Below are positions 56,401-64,000 of a DNA stretch of 64,000 nucleotides, piece after piece; positions within the stretch are counted from its first letter, which is position 1; every line of letters begins with the position of its first letter. The position numbers and the translations under genes are program-made. The notes under the pieces were generated by a model. The model had not been told where the DNA came from and did not search any database. It worked only from the letters and a program-made list of their open reading frames with translations. The DNA lies in assembly GCA_015231955.1 (NCBI GenBank), contig JADGAN010000018.1:29037-93036 (forward strand). Reading direction: 5' to 3'. This stretch comes from Oligoflexia bacterium (GTDB lineage Bacteria > Bdellovibrionota > Bacteriovoracia > Bacteriovoracales > Bacteriovoracaceae).

Positions 56401-57029
56401 AAGCTCTAGAGGAGATAGTTACGACAGCAAACCAAGAGGTCAATTTTTTTATTGCAGGCCATGGCTCTCCCGATATCATCCGTCTAGCACCTAAAGCGGA
56501 GAACAGTTCTTGGGATTCACAGGAGAGCAGTCGTCCACCATCATTTCCTCATATAACAGAGGAACAACTCTTTTTGGCACTGAAAGCAGCGCTACTACTT
56601 CATCCCCATAAAGCGATCAATGTGATAATCTACAGTTGCTTTAGTTACGATTTTGTTCAAAACATTATTACTCGCTGGAAAAATGATCCTGATCTGAAAG
56701 AGAAAAAAGTTCTTCCTCCAAATTTCATTGCCTTTGCCAATAAAAATCATTCAACGCTTAAATTAGCATACGATCCTATCCGCGATTTTGCAGATGGTGC
56801 CCATTTGGCCTTTAATGGAAAATCCTTCTTAGAGTACCTGCTGCCTCACAACTTTTCGCTTATCGGTGCAGAAACATCTTATAGTAACCCAGCACTTTTT
56901 TATCTACCCTTGTCGATGAGGGGTGAAGACACTGCTTTCTTTCAAGATAACAACTGCTCTTCTCACCAAGAGAGCTGTAATTCTTCTAAGAAAGAAGAGA
57001 AAGCAAGTTGTTCTTTTGAACTTTTATAG
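53478..57029 (+). CDS. Secreted solenoid protein with putative clan CD (caspase-like) peptidase domain
   Basis: The 1183-residue protein starts at ATG 53478 (aaagagaa ahead) with a signal peptide (LLLLLHFFILASSVMA). Residues about 50-850 are helical repeats with a recurring F(L/I/M)xxGG motif (FLDLGG, FLKKGG, FIEDGG, FLLHGG, FMKKGG), so a long solenoid is likely. The C-terminal 250 residues hold NFFIAGHGSPD with His995 and NVIIYSCFSYDF with Cys1054, in the His-Gly and Cys arrangement of clan CD peptidases (caspase, clostripain, gingipain, legumain). Predicted strands lie before each residue, as in that fold. An exported caspase-like protease with a binding solenoid would be an effector or autolytic enzyme; activity and substrate are unproven. 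Two Cys near the end may form a disulfide. Confidence 0.75.
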   Translation: MNRSSEKQAILLLLLLHFFILASSVMAEETLHKTISINEKKVQDFILSNALRANNIQQIRELLEISAPQTPKELEETLAFFKAEGNLPFLRMYKENWPVDFSLSAAKKAQDQYLGLMGNYPDVIGSIDQSFKKFKNSFEIELTLDQAFKLATSTEASIRNLRDLDVVIRKDTKENKNEDFKNFMAFLDLGGRVDHLNAYTGLFKKELQKRSFVWSEVLSFLKKGGQLDLASVLLKQYLPTHPTLTLENNQLLKITKTHWGAENLKEVFEYLPSGSIDEMSSFIEDGGDIPLETGFLKTLPHFVSTFHPQKLQELSSWQKRGLNLSYALQFHQEAFSGKQLHELNFINKETYIQKLLTLQESKLPADSMAKLVKNSYQGDLQKWLTESDVKSSLSLQLFEKIDQHSAASKIVVNLLNALPDEEAQSYLYLLQNPGELLRATYLKQYDKGASLAQFLKSSESDKSKIDQEIISKMAPDDPDRQQISQIYKHIKSLEDLALFDSIFEAHVLAMNDVLSLLQSGLSLQDISSYLKSQMLSPRVFDLDQVKTFLLHGGKSSDLPKVALLLQNLQIGADELLAFMKKGGDYDNILSIKKEFPALSLNQIQKLEKLPGNMHNALEIISLFKQQGETITKEHLVTILKKGSSDEMDDASYLQDLIFLSNQYAFKFSDYLKLLEQNSDAKNVIIKMAALAKIYPTKKIGELQTMMEQANQSNPNWNFTFGTHFTQKRQKFYIPQEQYFKLMQENISDEELLLALYHNQKNPSIWSYFTRHYQGRKDRLKKYFISNLRNPNPQKKYIAARMLASWYPLKDILVHDLLEISLLLQEQKLIRDHLFDTTEEFNRTLSFLKKSFLKDYPIANAFAFLKTYIRNRECFCFPQAVEKPSIKQIYQQIFLEQELAKVESFSKEALIQKGSMLIHLSYPYGDVSISAERDPGNSFDASAVAKLAHKEGAEYKGFTLSGRKSSAREDEGLIKKALEEIVTTANQEVNFFIAGHGSPDIIRLAPKAENSSWDSQESSRPPSFPHITEEQLFLALKAALLLHPHKAINVIIYSCFSYDFVQNIITRWKNDPDLKEKKVLPPNFIAFANKNHSTLKLAYDPIRDFADGAHLAFNGKSFLEYLLPHNFSLIGAETSYSNPALFYLPLSMRGEDTAFFQDNNCSSHQESCNSSKKEEKASCSFELL

Positions 57030-57206
57030 GCCAACTTTTCTACTTCAGTTCAAAAATATTGATGCAAATCTTTAAGACAAATGGACAAACAAAAAAACTC
57101 TCGATGACTTCTTAAAGATAAATGAGTAAACTAGGAGATAAGTGCCATTCTAGGTACGACATGCAAGAAGCACTTCCTCTAGAAGTAAAGTTATGGGGCC
57201 TAAAAT

Positions 57207-60200
57207 ATGAATCTACCTCGTCTTGCCATCAATCGTCCTATTTTTATCGTTGCATTGATGCTTTTGCTGATCTCTGGTGGGATTTTATCGATGACAAAAA
57301 TCGGAGTCGATCTCTTTCCCGATGTCAACTTTCCGGTAGTGATCATTCAAACTCCTTATCCAGGGGCCTCTCCTAATGATGTTGAAAACTCCGTTACCAA
57401 AATCATTGAGGAGGAGATCGGAAACCTCTCTAACTTAAAAAAGATGAGTTCAAGTAGCCGAGAGTCCATCTCGGTAGTGGTAACCGAATTTAATTTAAAA
57501 ACCGATATAAAAGATGCTGAACAACAGATTCGCAATAGAATCGCCAATCTCAAAAACAAGCTCCCGGCCGAAATCAAAGAACCGATCATCGGAAGAGTTG
57601 ATCCGGCCGATCTCCCTATTGTCCGCTTTGCCATTAAATCAGAGTTAAAGCGCTCTCTCTTATATGACATCATCAAAGATCATATTGCTAGCGAGTTTGA
57701 GCGCATTGAAGGAGTGGGAAAAGTAGAGATAGTAGGTGGCCGTAAACGAGAGATTCAAGTTTTAGTCGATAAGAACAAAATGGAAGAGAGAAGCTTATCG
57801 ATCTTGCAAATTGCAGACAGCATCGCTAGCAGCTCCAAAAATATTCCTCTTGGTAAAACAGAACAAAACAAGCAAGAGACCATCTACCGTAGTGTTGGAG
57901 AATTTAGTTCCATCGAATCGATCAAAGAGGTGGTATTAAACTATGTTGATAAACCCATACATCTCTCCTCTATCGCTAAAGTCATTGACGGTGAAGAGGA
58001 TGAGAAAAATTACTCTACCTTAAATGGAAAGACCGCCGTCTTTGTGGACGTGTATAAGCAATCGGGCAACAACACCGCGGCCGTGGCCATGCAAGTGATT
58101 AAACGAGTTGAGAAAATCAATCAAAAACTAAAATCACTTGGTGTTGAGGCCAATGTCTCTTTAGTCCGCAATAGCGCAAAATTTATTAAGATGAGTGTGG
58201 ATGATGTTAAAGAGTCAATCTTGATTGGGATTGTCCTCTGTATTATCATTGTCTTTATCTTTTTGGGATCCATCAGATCCACCATTATCACAGGGCTTGC
58301 TATTCCCACCGCACTCCTAGGGGCCTTTATTTTAATGTATGCAGTTGGTTTTACCATCAACATGATGACTCTACTGGCACTATCGCTTGCCGTTGGTCTT
58401 TTGATTGACGATGCTATTGTCGTTCGTGAAAATATTTTTAGACACCTGCAAACTGGTACGGAACCCAGGAAGGCCGCCTTAAAAGGAACGTTAGAAGTTA
58501 CTTTAGCGGTTATTGCTACCTCGGCAGTGGTTATCTCGGTGTTTGGTCCTATTGCCTTTTTAGACGGGATCGTTGGTCAATTTTTTAAACAGTTTGGTCT
58601 TACCATTGTCTTCGTCATTTTAATCTCTACTCTCGATGCCATGACCGTGGCCCCCATGCTCTCTGCCTATTGGGCAACCTCCAATCAACACCATGGTATC
58701 CTGGGGAAAATCAGTAGCAGTTTTGAAAAATTTCAAGAGGTGCTCGATCGCCTTTATGAGAAGGCGATTACTTTCACCTTAAGGAATCGTAAAAAAGTTA
58801 TTGCGTTTGCGCTGGTGATTTTTATTGCGAGCCTAGCAATCATCCCTTTGCTTCCCAGCACCTTTGTTCCTAATGAAGATTATGGTGAATTTGCCGTGCG
58901 CTTAGAACTCCCCCCCAGTGCCTCTTTGCAGGCGACCAAAGAGGCTGCCGCCATCATCGATAAAAAATTGTTGGAAAATAAAGATGTCGAGACTACCGCT
59001 GCCACCATTGGTACCAGCGCTGGTACTCAAAATATCGCTCTCATTTATGTTAAACTTCACAACAAAGGAGTGCGCAAGCTATCGACCATGGCCACCAAAG
59101 ATTATTTTCGAAAAGAGCTTCCGGAGCTAGTCCCAGGCGCTGCCATTAGGGTGCAATACTACGATGAGTTTGGTGACACTGGCGAGCGTCCTTTTATGAT
59201 ATTCTTTGAAGGAGATAATCTTGAAGAGCTAACCCAATACGCGGAAAAAGTGAAACAACGTTTTACTAAAATCGAAGGTCTCATCGAACTCGACACTAAC
59301 TATCGTCAAGGCCGCGCAGAGTATCAGGTGATCTTTAATCGAAAAGTAGCAGAAGAGCGTGGGGTCTCCCTTACACAAGCAGGAGCGGAATTGCGAGCAC
59401 GCCTCGACGGCATCATCGCCTCGTCCTATAGAGATAACAATAAAGAGTATGATATCCGAGTCGAGTTAGATGAAGGGTTTAAAGATTTGCAGAAAAATTT
59501 CAGCTCCACAGAAATTCCTAACAAAAGTGGTAATTTCATCTCTTTAAAAAACATTGCAACTTTAAAATCGGTTCCTGGCTTTTCTCAAATCAATCGCTTA
59601 AATAAAGGGCGCTACATTTCCGTCACTGGAGATATCGGTACAAGCGGTGCTCTTGGAAATGTGGTGGAAGAGTCCAAGAAAATTTTAATGGAAGAATTAA
59701 AACCACCGCTGGGAATTACCTGGTCTTTTCAAGGGATGGCCGAGGATTTTCAAGATCTCATCAAAAATATGTTAATCGCCATTATCTTTGCGGTAGTTCT
59801 CATTTTTCTCGTGCTCTCAAGTCTCTATGATAGTTTTATCACTCCCTTTTCCATCTTGTTAGCACTCCCTATGGCCGTCTGTGGCGCTCTCTTTGCTCTT
59901 TGGATTACAGGAGAAGGAATCAACGTCTTCTCTTTAATCGGATTTATTTTGTTATTGGGGATTGTTGCCAAAAACTCTATTTTGTTGGTGGACTATACTA
60001 TTCACAAAATGAATGATGAAGGCATGGAACGTAATCAAGCGCTAATTTTGGCCTGCAAGACGAGGCTTCGTCCCATCTTAATGACAAGTATTGCCCTAAT
60101 TGCAGGAACAATTCCAGTGGCCATTGGCCTAAGTGAAGTGAGTTCCTCGCGCACTTCCATGGGAATCGCCATTATCGGAGGGCTCATCAGTTCAACCTTT

Positions 60201-60287
60201 CTCACTCTACTCATTGTTCCTGCGGCCTTTGGGTACATCGATGATTTCCGTTTGTGGTGCTATCGCCTGGCAGTTAAGGGAAAGTAA
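57207..60287 (+). CDS. RND-family efflux transporter permease
   Basis: The 1026-residue product is of the AcrB/HAE1 type. The first membrane helix begins RLAINRPIFIVALMLLL and the signature GLLIDDAIVVREN in helix 4 carries the Asp pair that relays protons. Two large periplasmic loops (residues about 35-330 and 555-850) and twelve helices match the family length. No periplasmic adaptor or TolC-like gene is next to it, so partners must be elsewhere. Substrate class cannot be told. Confidence 0.95.
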   Translation: MNLPRLAINRPIFIVALMLLLISGGILSMTKIGVDLFPDVNFPVVIIQTPYPGASPNDVENSVTKIIEEEIGNLSNLKKMSSSSRESISVVVTEFNLKTDIKDAEQQIRNRIANLKNKLPAEIKEPIIGRVDPADLPIVRFAIKSELKRSLLYDIIKDHIASEFERIEGVGKVEIVGGRKREIQVLVDKNKMEERSLSILQIADSIASSSKNIPLGKTEQNKQETIYRSVGEFSSIESIKEVVLNYVDKPIHLSSIAKVIDGEEDEKNYSTLNGKTAVFVDVYKQSGNNTAAVAMQVIKRVEKINQKLKSLGVEANVSLVRNSAKFIKMSVDDVKESILIGIVLCIIIVFIFLGSIRSTIITGLAIPTALLGAFILMYAVGFTINMMTLLALSLAVGLLIDDAIVVRENIFRHLQTGTEPRKAALKGTLEVTLAVIATSAVVISVFGPIAFLDGIVGQFFKQFGLTIVFVILISTLDAMTVAPMLSAYWATSNQHHGILGKISSSFEKFQEVLDRLYEKAITFTLRNRKKVIAFALVIFIASLAIIPLLPSTFVPNEDYGEFAVRLELPPSASLQATKEAAAIIDKKLLENKDVETTAATIGTSAGTQNIALIYVKLHNKGVRKLSTMATKDYFRKELPELVPGAAIRVQYYDEFGDTGERPFMIFFEGDNLEELTQYAEKVKQRFTKIEGLIELDTNYRQGRAEYQVIFNRKVAEERGVSLTQAGAELRARLDGIIASSYRDNNKEYDIRVELDEGFKDLQKNFSSTEIPNKSGNFISLKNIATLKSVPGFSQINRLNKGRYISVTGDIGTSGALGNVVEESKKILMEELKPPLGITWSFQGMAEDFQDLIKNMLIAIIFAVVLIFLVLSSLYDSFITPFSILLALPMAVCGALFALWITGEGINVFSLIGFILLLGIVAKNSILLVDYTIHKMNDEGMERNQALILACKTRLRPILMTSIALIAGTIPVAIGLSEVSSSRTSMGIAIIGGLISSTFLTLLIVPAAFGYIDDFRLWCYRLAVKGK

Positions 60288-60462
60288 GGCCTAATGGCAT
60301 AACAGTGCCGGCCGCCATTTGGGAGAACATGTACTAACACACCCCAAGGCACTCTCCCTACTAAAGTTTTTTTTTTATACCACCGATATGGGGAGGCATG
60401 CGGATTGATTCCAAAATTTTTATTTAATGGTGTAGGAGATGGTCAAGATTAAAGGGAATAGT

Positions 60463-62061
60463 ATGATAAATTACCAATCAAAAATTAAATTTAAGTACTG
60501 GTTCTTCTTTCTATTCGTGCAATCTTTATTTCCTTCTCATGTACATGCCTTTGATTATCGCTGTTGCGAGTCAAAAGCTCCCGTAATAGATACACATTCA
60601 TGTGCAAGGGGTTTTCCTGATATTCACACTATAATTATGAGTGCTGAGACGGATGAAATGGCCTTAGAAAAATGCAAATCATATGGTATAGATTCTTTTA
60701 TAAAAGCACCAAAAGAGTATCATGAGCAAGCACTTTCTGGATTCACGACGGAAGACATGAGCAAAGCAAGCAAAGCGGGAGTTTCTGAAAGTGATATCGC
60801 TAAATTCAAAAAGGAACTACCTGATGCCACCATTGCAGAAATCATCGAAATGTCAAAGTCAGGGGTTGATCCCGATGACGCCTCTGATTTCAAAGAGGCA
60901 GTACCCGAAACAACAATTGCAGAAATCCTCAAAATGCAAAAGGCAGGGGTTGATCTCTATGACGCCTCTGTTTTCAAAAAGTCAGCACCCGAAACAACAA
61001 TTGCAGAAATCCTCGAAATGCAAAAGGCAGGGGTTGATCTCTATGACGCCTCTGTTTTCAAAAAGTCAGCACCCGGAACAACAATTGCAGAAATCATAGA
61101 AATGTCAAAGGCAGGAGTTAATTTCTTTTACGCCTCTGTCTTCGAAAAGGAAAAACCAAACATAACCCTTGCAGAAATCATAGCTAAACAAAAAGCACAG
61201 GAAAAGAATGAATCGTGTTTTCAAGTGTATTCACTGCCTTCTCAACCGCAACTACCAAGTTTTATGCTTTCTAGCGAGATGGCAAGCAAGTTAACTTGCC
61301 TTTCCATTGGGCAAATCATTGCTGTTAATGGAGGGAGTGGGAAAGCACAGACCGCGATTGCAGTGCCAGCAACTACTAAATTAAGCTATACTAATCAAGA
61401 GAAGAAAACTGTCTCAATTACCTATGGTAATTTAAAGGATGAAGCAAAAAAACTCTTGCCTGGGAATAAAATTCTTTACTGGGGGACAGGTGCAGGCGCA
61501 CCGAAAGATATAGAAAAGCGAGTAAGCAGCTTATTTATGAGAGGACGGACTAAAAAAGGTCTTGGTACCAATTTAGATGAGCACACTGGAGAGGATAAAA
61601 AAAAGGAAGAGGATTCTTCTTTTCATCCAACCTCGGAAAAATTAGAAGTTGCATTGAAATTTGCTCGACAAAAAAAAGGTGGACTCTTGTTTTGGATTGA
61701 TCCTCACGATTTAAAAAATAGCATGATCTCTGTTCCTCGTTTTTATGAGCAAGTTGGTCGTTTGGCACAATTCAGTGAATCAGAAGTGTTGCTTTATAAA
61801 AAAATTCCCAAGCAAAGTTTTATTGCAGCTTACTCCCCTGTTGAAAAGATTATGTTTGTGAGAACTACACAAGATGAAAAGGGTAATACCATTGTGAGTG
61901 ACCTTGCAAAAGAAGCTCTTAGGCAAAACATTGCTTGTATGAATTACATAGAAAAAGTGGATCTACTACAAAAATATGGAATGGATATAAAAGCGAAGCA
62001 AGAAATTAATGAAGATATAATTTCTAAATTATTGGAAACAATCATCACGAAGAGTAAATAA
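60463..62061 (+). CDS. Secreted protein with 28-residue repeats and ART-like C-terminal domain
   Basis: ATG 60463 has aaaggga at the right distance; the in-frame ATG at 60439 lacks one. A signal peptide is present (YWFFFLFVQSLFPSHVHA). Residues about 93-247 consist of 28-residue repeats. The C-terminal part has KILYWGTG (residues 337-343), FHPTSEKLEVALKFA (from 387) and SESEVLLYKKIP (438-449). This matches the three ADP-ribosyltransferase elements of the R-S-E class: beta strand 1, the Ser-Thr-Ser-type strand and the ExE loop (Glu439 and Glu441). The expected Arg of the first element is Trp340, so activity is uncertain. Export plus an ART-like fold suggests a toxin or effector. Confidence 0.72.
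   Translation: MINYQSKIKFKYWFFFLFVQSLFPSHVHAFDYRCCESKAPVIDTHSCARGFPDIHTIIMSAETDEMALEKCKSYGIDSFIKAPKEYHEQALSGFTTEDMSKASKAGVSESDIAKFKKELPDATIAEIIEMSKSGVDPDDASDFKEAVPETTIAEILKMQKAGVDLYDASVFKKSAPETTIAEILEMQKAGVDLYDASVFKKSAPGTTIAEIIEMSKAGVNFFYASVFEKEKPNITLAEIIAKQKAQEKNESCFQVYSLPSQPQLPSFMLSSEMASKLTCLSIGQIIAVNGGSGKAQTAIAVPATTKLSYTNQEKKTVSITYGNLKDEAKKLLPGNKILYWGTGAGAPKDIEKRVSSLFMRGRTKKGLGTNLDEHTGEDKKKEEDSSFHPTSEKLEVALKFARQKKGGLLFWIDPHDLKNSMISVPRFYEQVGRLAQFSESEVLLYKKIPKQSFIAAYSPVEKIMFVRTTQDEKGNTIVSDLAKEALRQNIACMNYIEKVDLLQKYGMDIKAKQEINEDIISKLLETIITKSK
60805..61203 (+). repeat. 84-bp tandem repeats in the 60463 gene
   Basis: Four full units and one partial start at 60805, 60889, 60973, 61057 and 61141. 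Units 2 and 3 are almost identical in DNA; the others diverge. Each codes for 28 residues of the pattern FKKxxPETTIAEIxxMxKAGVDxxDAS. A weaker unit lies just before (60739-60804). Confidence 0.93.
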
Positions 62062-62164
62062 AAACGTAACTGCTCACTCCCTTCAACTTTCATCCAGCCA
62101 GCTTCTGAAATGATTGTCGGTGCGTAACATAGAAGAAAAATAAAATGAGGTCTGTCGATATTTC
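62062..62164. other. Short spacer before the insertion element
   Basis: No gene or signal is recognised between the ART-like gene and the left terminal repeat. Together with the left part of the element this makes about 300 bp without a coding region. Confidence 0.5.
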
Positions 62165-62183
62165 ATTTAGTCGCTGCTGCCAA
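62165..62183 (+). repeat. Left terminal inverted repeat of the IS
   Basis: Nineteen bases identical, in inverted form, to 63704-63722. Confidence 0.9.
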
Positions 62184-62367
62184 AATGGGAACAAGTGGTA
62201 TGGACTTCCTGTGATGGATTAAAAAGATGATGACTAACATTCATCATGCTTATTTTTATTCAAATTTTCATAGAACTTCAAAAAATCATTTATTTTAGAC
62301 GAAGATATTTTTGCTTTTGCTAAGAAAAGGAATTGAAGGAAACAATATTGATAGATTGTGAACCCTA

Positions 62368-63504
62368 CTAGAAAGACGCCAAAACCTTTCTGAGATTAAA
62401 GGCGATGAAACTTTTAGCTCCTTCTATTCGCGTGCCTTTGTCCGTTTTCATGTTTGATTTTCCTGGCCCTGGTTGCTTCAAATGAGCAATGATTGGTTCA
62501 ATTCCTGCTCTACGATTTATAAATTTCACACGAAGATCCGGATTAGTTATTCTCCACTGTTTTTTTCCTCTTGGGTGAATTCCTTGTTCGCTAATTCCAA
62601 GTGACTCTACCGCATTAATATTAGTATCAGACCAATACGCTCTATCTGCTGTTACGGTGTCTGGGTGAGTGTTCGTGTGCACAACTAGGTTTGCAAGCAC
62701 ATCTTCCATTGCCGTCGAATCATTGTATCGCAAATCATTGTTGTTGAACATGCCAAAGCAGAAGTTACCATCAAGGCGCCCAATTTGCCAAACTTCGCCA
62801 AATTCATATTTTTTATGTTCTTTTCCCTTCTGCACAGAAGCAACATTTTCATGATGAAAGGATAATATCTTATTTTTGCATGCATGTCCTGTTCTGCAAT
62901 AGTGCTCAACTTGCTGGATATAAACCTTTGCGTATCTTTGTATTTTTGCAATCTTTCTCAAAATGTACCATTTTACCTTGGTCAATTTTATTCTTGCAAA
63001 GGCAGCAAGGGCATTCTCTGTTAATATTTTGATTCTTTTTGTCAGTGCTAGGAGTATTGCCATTTTTTTATCTTGATCACTTTCAGAAAAATATTTTTTA
63101 AAATCACTTAATGCTTTAGAAGTGTTAAAGTTAAGAGCAAAATCTACTCCGTCATTGCATTCACTCTTTTTAAAATATTGTAAACAATCTAAGATCATAA
63201 GCATTTGCGTTTTTAAATTTTTTGCATCAGTGGGATAAGTTATGTTTGCTTCTTTCACGGTAGAGTCTACGTCGAGGTCCTTGGTTTTTGTAAGTCCTCT
63301 TTCTTTTCCCATTGAGATAACAGTAAAATTAATTTCTTCATATACAGGAAGTGGCAATTCATTAAAAAATTTCACATATGCGGTATGATGATAAGGAGCT
63401 TCATCTTTATCCATGTTGCAAAATTCTCTGGCATAAACATTGCTAGTGAGATGCTCTTCCAATTCTCTGTATTTGCAATGGAAGTATGTGTGTAGAATGA
63501 GCAC
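62368..63504 (-). pseudogene. DDE transposase of the IS4/IS5/IS1182 superfamily, N-terminus lost
   Basis: The 378-residue frame opens at GTG 63504, and the upstream frame is closed by TGA just nine codons further. The catalytic triad is visible: Asp in DLDVDSTVKEANITYPTD, Asp in VTADRAYWS and Glu in NRRAGIEPIIAHLKQ. The ending GAKSFIAFNLRKV also fits the family. Relatives usually have some 60 more residues at the N-terminus with a DNA-binding helix, which cannot be found upstream. The catalytic core is intact but the protein is probably non-functional without its N-terminus; it could instead use an unseen start. Confidence 0.7.
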
Positions 63505-63703
63505 TCGGATATGGTGATCAAGGTCACGACTTAATCAAAAAAAACAAATACACGTCTAGATATTGTTAGACAAAAAATGACGGTTAATGTCCTTTTAGAA
63601 TAAACTACCTAGGTTTCAAACGCAAATTGATATAATTTCTATAAAATTTAATACTCTCATTTTTTTTCTTGATGATTAGCTGTTATTTTCGAGAGGGGTT
63701 CTA

Positions 63704-63722
63704 TTGGCAGCAGCGACTAAAT
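63704..63722 (-). repeat. Right terminal inverted repeat of the IS
   Basis: Nineteen bases identical, in inverted form, to 62165-62183. Confidence 0.9.
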
Positions 63723-63897
63723 ACCTACCGATCTATTTCTAAGAAAATTTAACAAATGGCAGCTGATAAAATTTTTCATTTTTAAAAATAAAAAATACTT
63801 CATTACTTGTATCTATTCAGCATAAATTAAAAAAAAATGAAGCAAGGCCTTGAAATATTTCTGGGCCTCTTGTTTTTTTTATTAGATACTGCTGCCT

Positions 63898-64000
63898 ATG
63901 ACAGTAGGAAGTATCAATATTGAAGAGACAATCAAGAGTGTACAAGATCAACTGAAGAGAGATCGAACAGTTTCTCCCGCAGTGGCCACATCCATTAATC
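63898..64000 (+). CDS. IS66-type transposase N-terminus, cut by window edge
   Basis: ATG 63898 opens a frame to the window end giving MTVGSINIEETIKSVQDQLK and then RDRTVSPAVATSIN. The short acidic helix and the SPAV pattern are like the N-terminus of IS66 TnpC proteins, in which a Ser/Asn-rich SKPPS segment should follow outside the window. Only 34 codons are visible, so the call is tentative. It lies 175 bp after the right end of the first IS, suggesting an IS-rich spot. Confidence 0.55.
   Translation, partial: MTVGSINIEETIKSVQDQLKRDRTVSPAVATSIN

Larger units (their letters stand above)
62165..63722. mobile_element. Insertion sequence with 19-bp terminal inverted repeats (about 1.56 kb)
   Basis: The left end ATTTAGTCGCTGCTGCCAA (62165-62183) is a perfect inverted copy of the right end TTGGCAGCAGCGACTAAAT (63704-63722). 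A DDE transposase lies inside on the minus strand. The outer flanks share only AT, so a target duplication cannot be fixed. The inner region next to the right end (63505-63700) is A/T-rich and holds no intact N-terminal coding part, so the element looks decayed. Confidence 0.88.

Noticed and set aside
60321..60370. Terminator after the RND gene (GGGAGA...TCTCCC then T run)
   Set aside because: The loop would be 26 bases and the T run is not adjacent to the stem; too weak to call.
60805..61203. CRISPR array
   Set aside because: The repeats are contiguous without spacers, in frame and coding.

Overview
The window reads as a chromosomal segment of a Gram-negative bacterium with an outer membrane. 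It carries Sec machinery, many type I and lipobox signal peptides, several predicted outer-membrane barrels and an RND pump. The many large lipoproteins with Cys-rich Ig-like repeats, FGE-like (SUMF1) or Kelch C-termini recall Bdellovibrionota/Bacteriovoracia-type genomes, but that placement is inference from gene style; no rRNA or marker phylogeny is available here.

Layout. 1-3105: 3' part of a fused BadF/HgdC-type activase and 2-hydroxyacyl-CoA dehydratase-like protein. 3259-8365: envelope genes (periplasmic helical protein, barrel, lipoproteins, small secreted protein). 8370-10381: a lipoprotein, a small membrane protein and a decayed gmhB-like gene. 10566-17368: accessory genes, namely an AAA/DUF234-like ATPase, a large secreted ankyrin protein with nucleotidyltransferase-like and ADP-ribosyltransferase-like regions, and a Fic protein preceded by two tandem palindromes. 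17531-26922: mostly core functions (GT-C membrane protein, tRNA-Cys, HU/IHF, then queA-tgt-yajC-secD-secF, all on the minus strand). 27023-44380: two back-to-back operons of giant surface lipoproteins, two with FGE-like ends on the minus strand and two with Kelch ends plus an outer-membrane barrel on the plus strand. 44489-62061: a row of secreted proteins of unknown or effector-like type, a HEPN-MNT pair, a GH94 remnant and an RND transporter. 62165-64000: a degraded insertion sequence with 19-bp terminal inverted repeats, and the start of what looks like an IS66-type transposase.

How it fits together. The core block makes queuosine tRNA and runs protein export. The rest is dominated by exported proteins. 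Three of these carry plausible toxin or effector chemistry: an ART-like/NTase-like ankyrin protein, a clan CD (caspase-like) peptidase on a long helical solenoid, and an ART-like protein with 84-bp repeats. With Fic and HEPN-MNT, this suggests an interacting or predatory lifestyle with a variable surface and a secreted protein repertoire. Several broken genes (gmhB, GH94 glucan synthase, a frameshifted secreted protein, the truncated transposase) show the accessory parts are in flux. Functions of the large secreted proteins are predictions from motifs read by eye.
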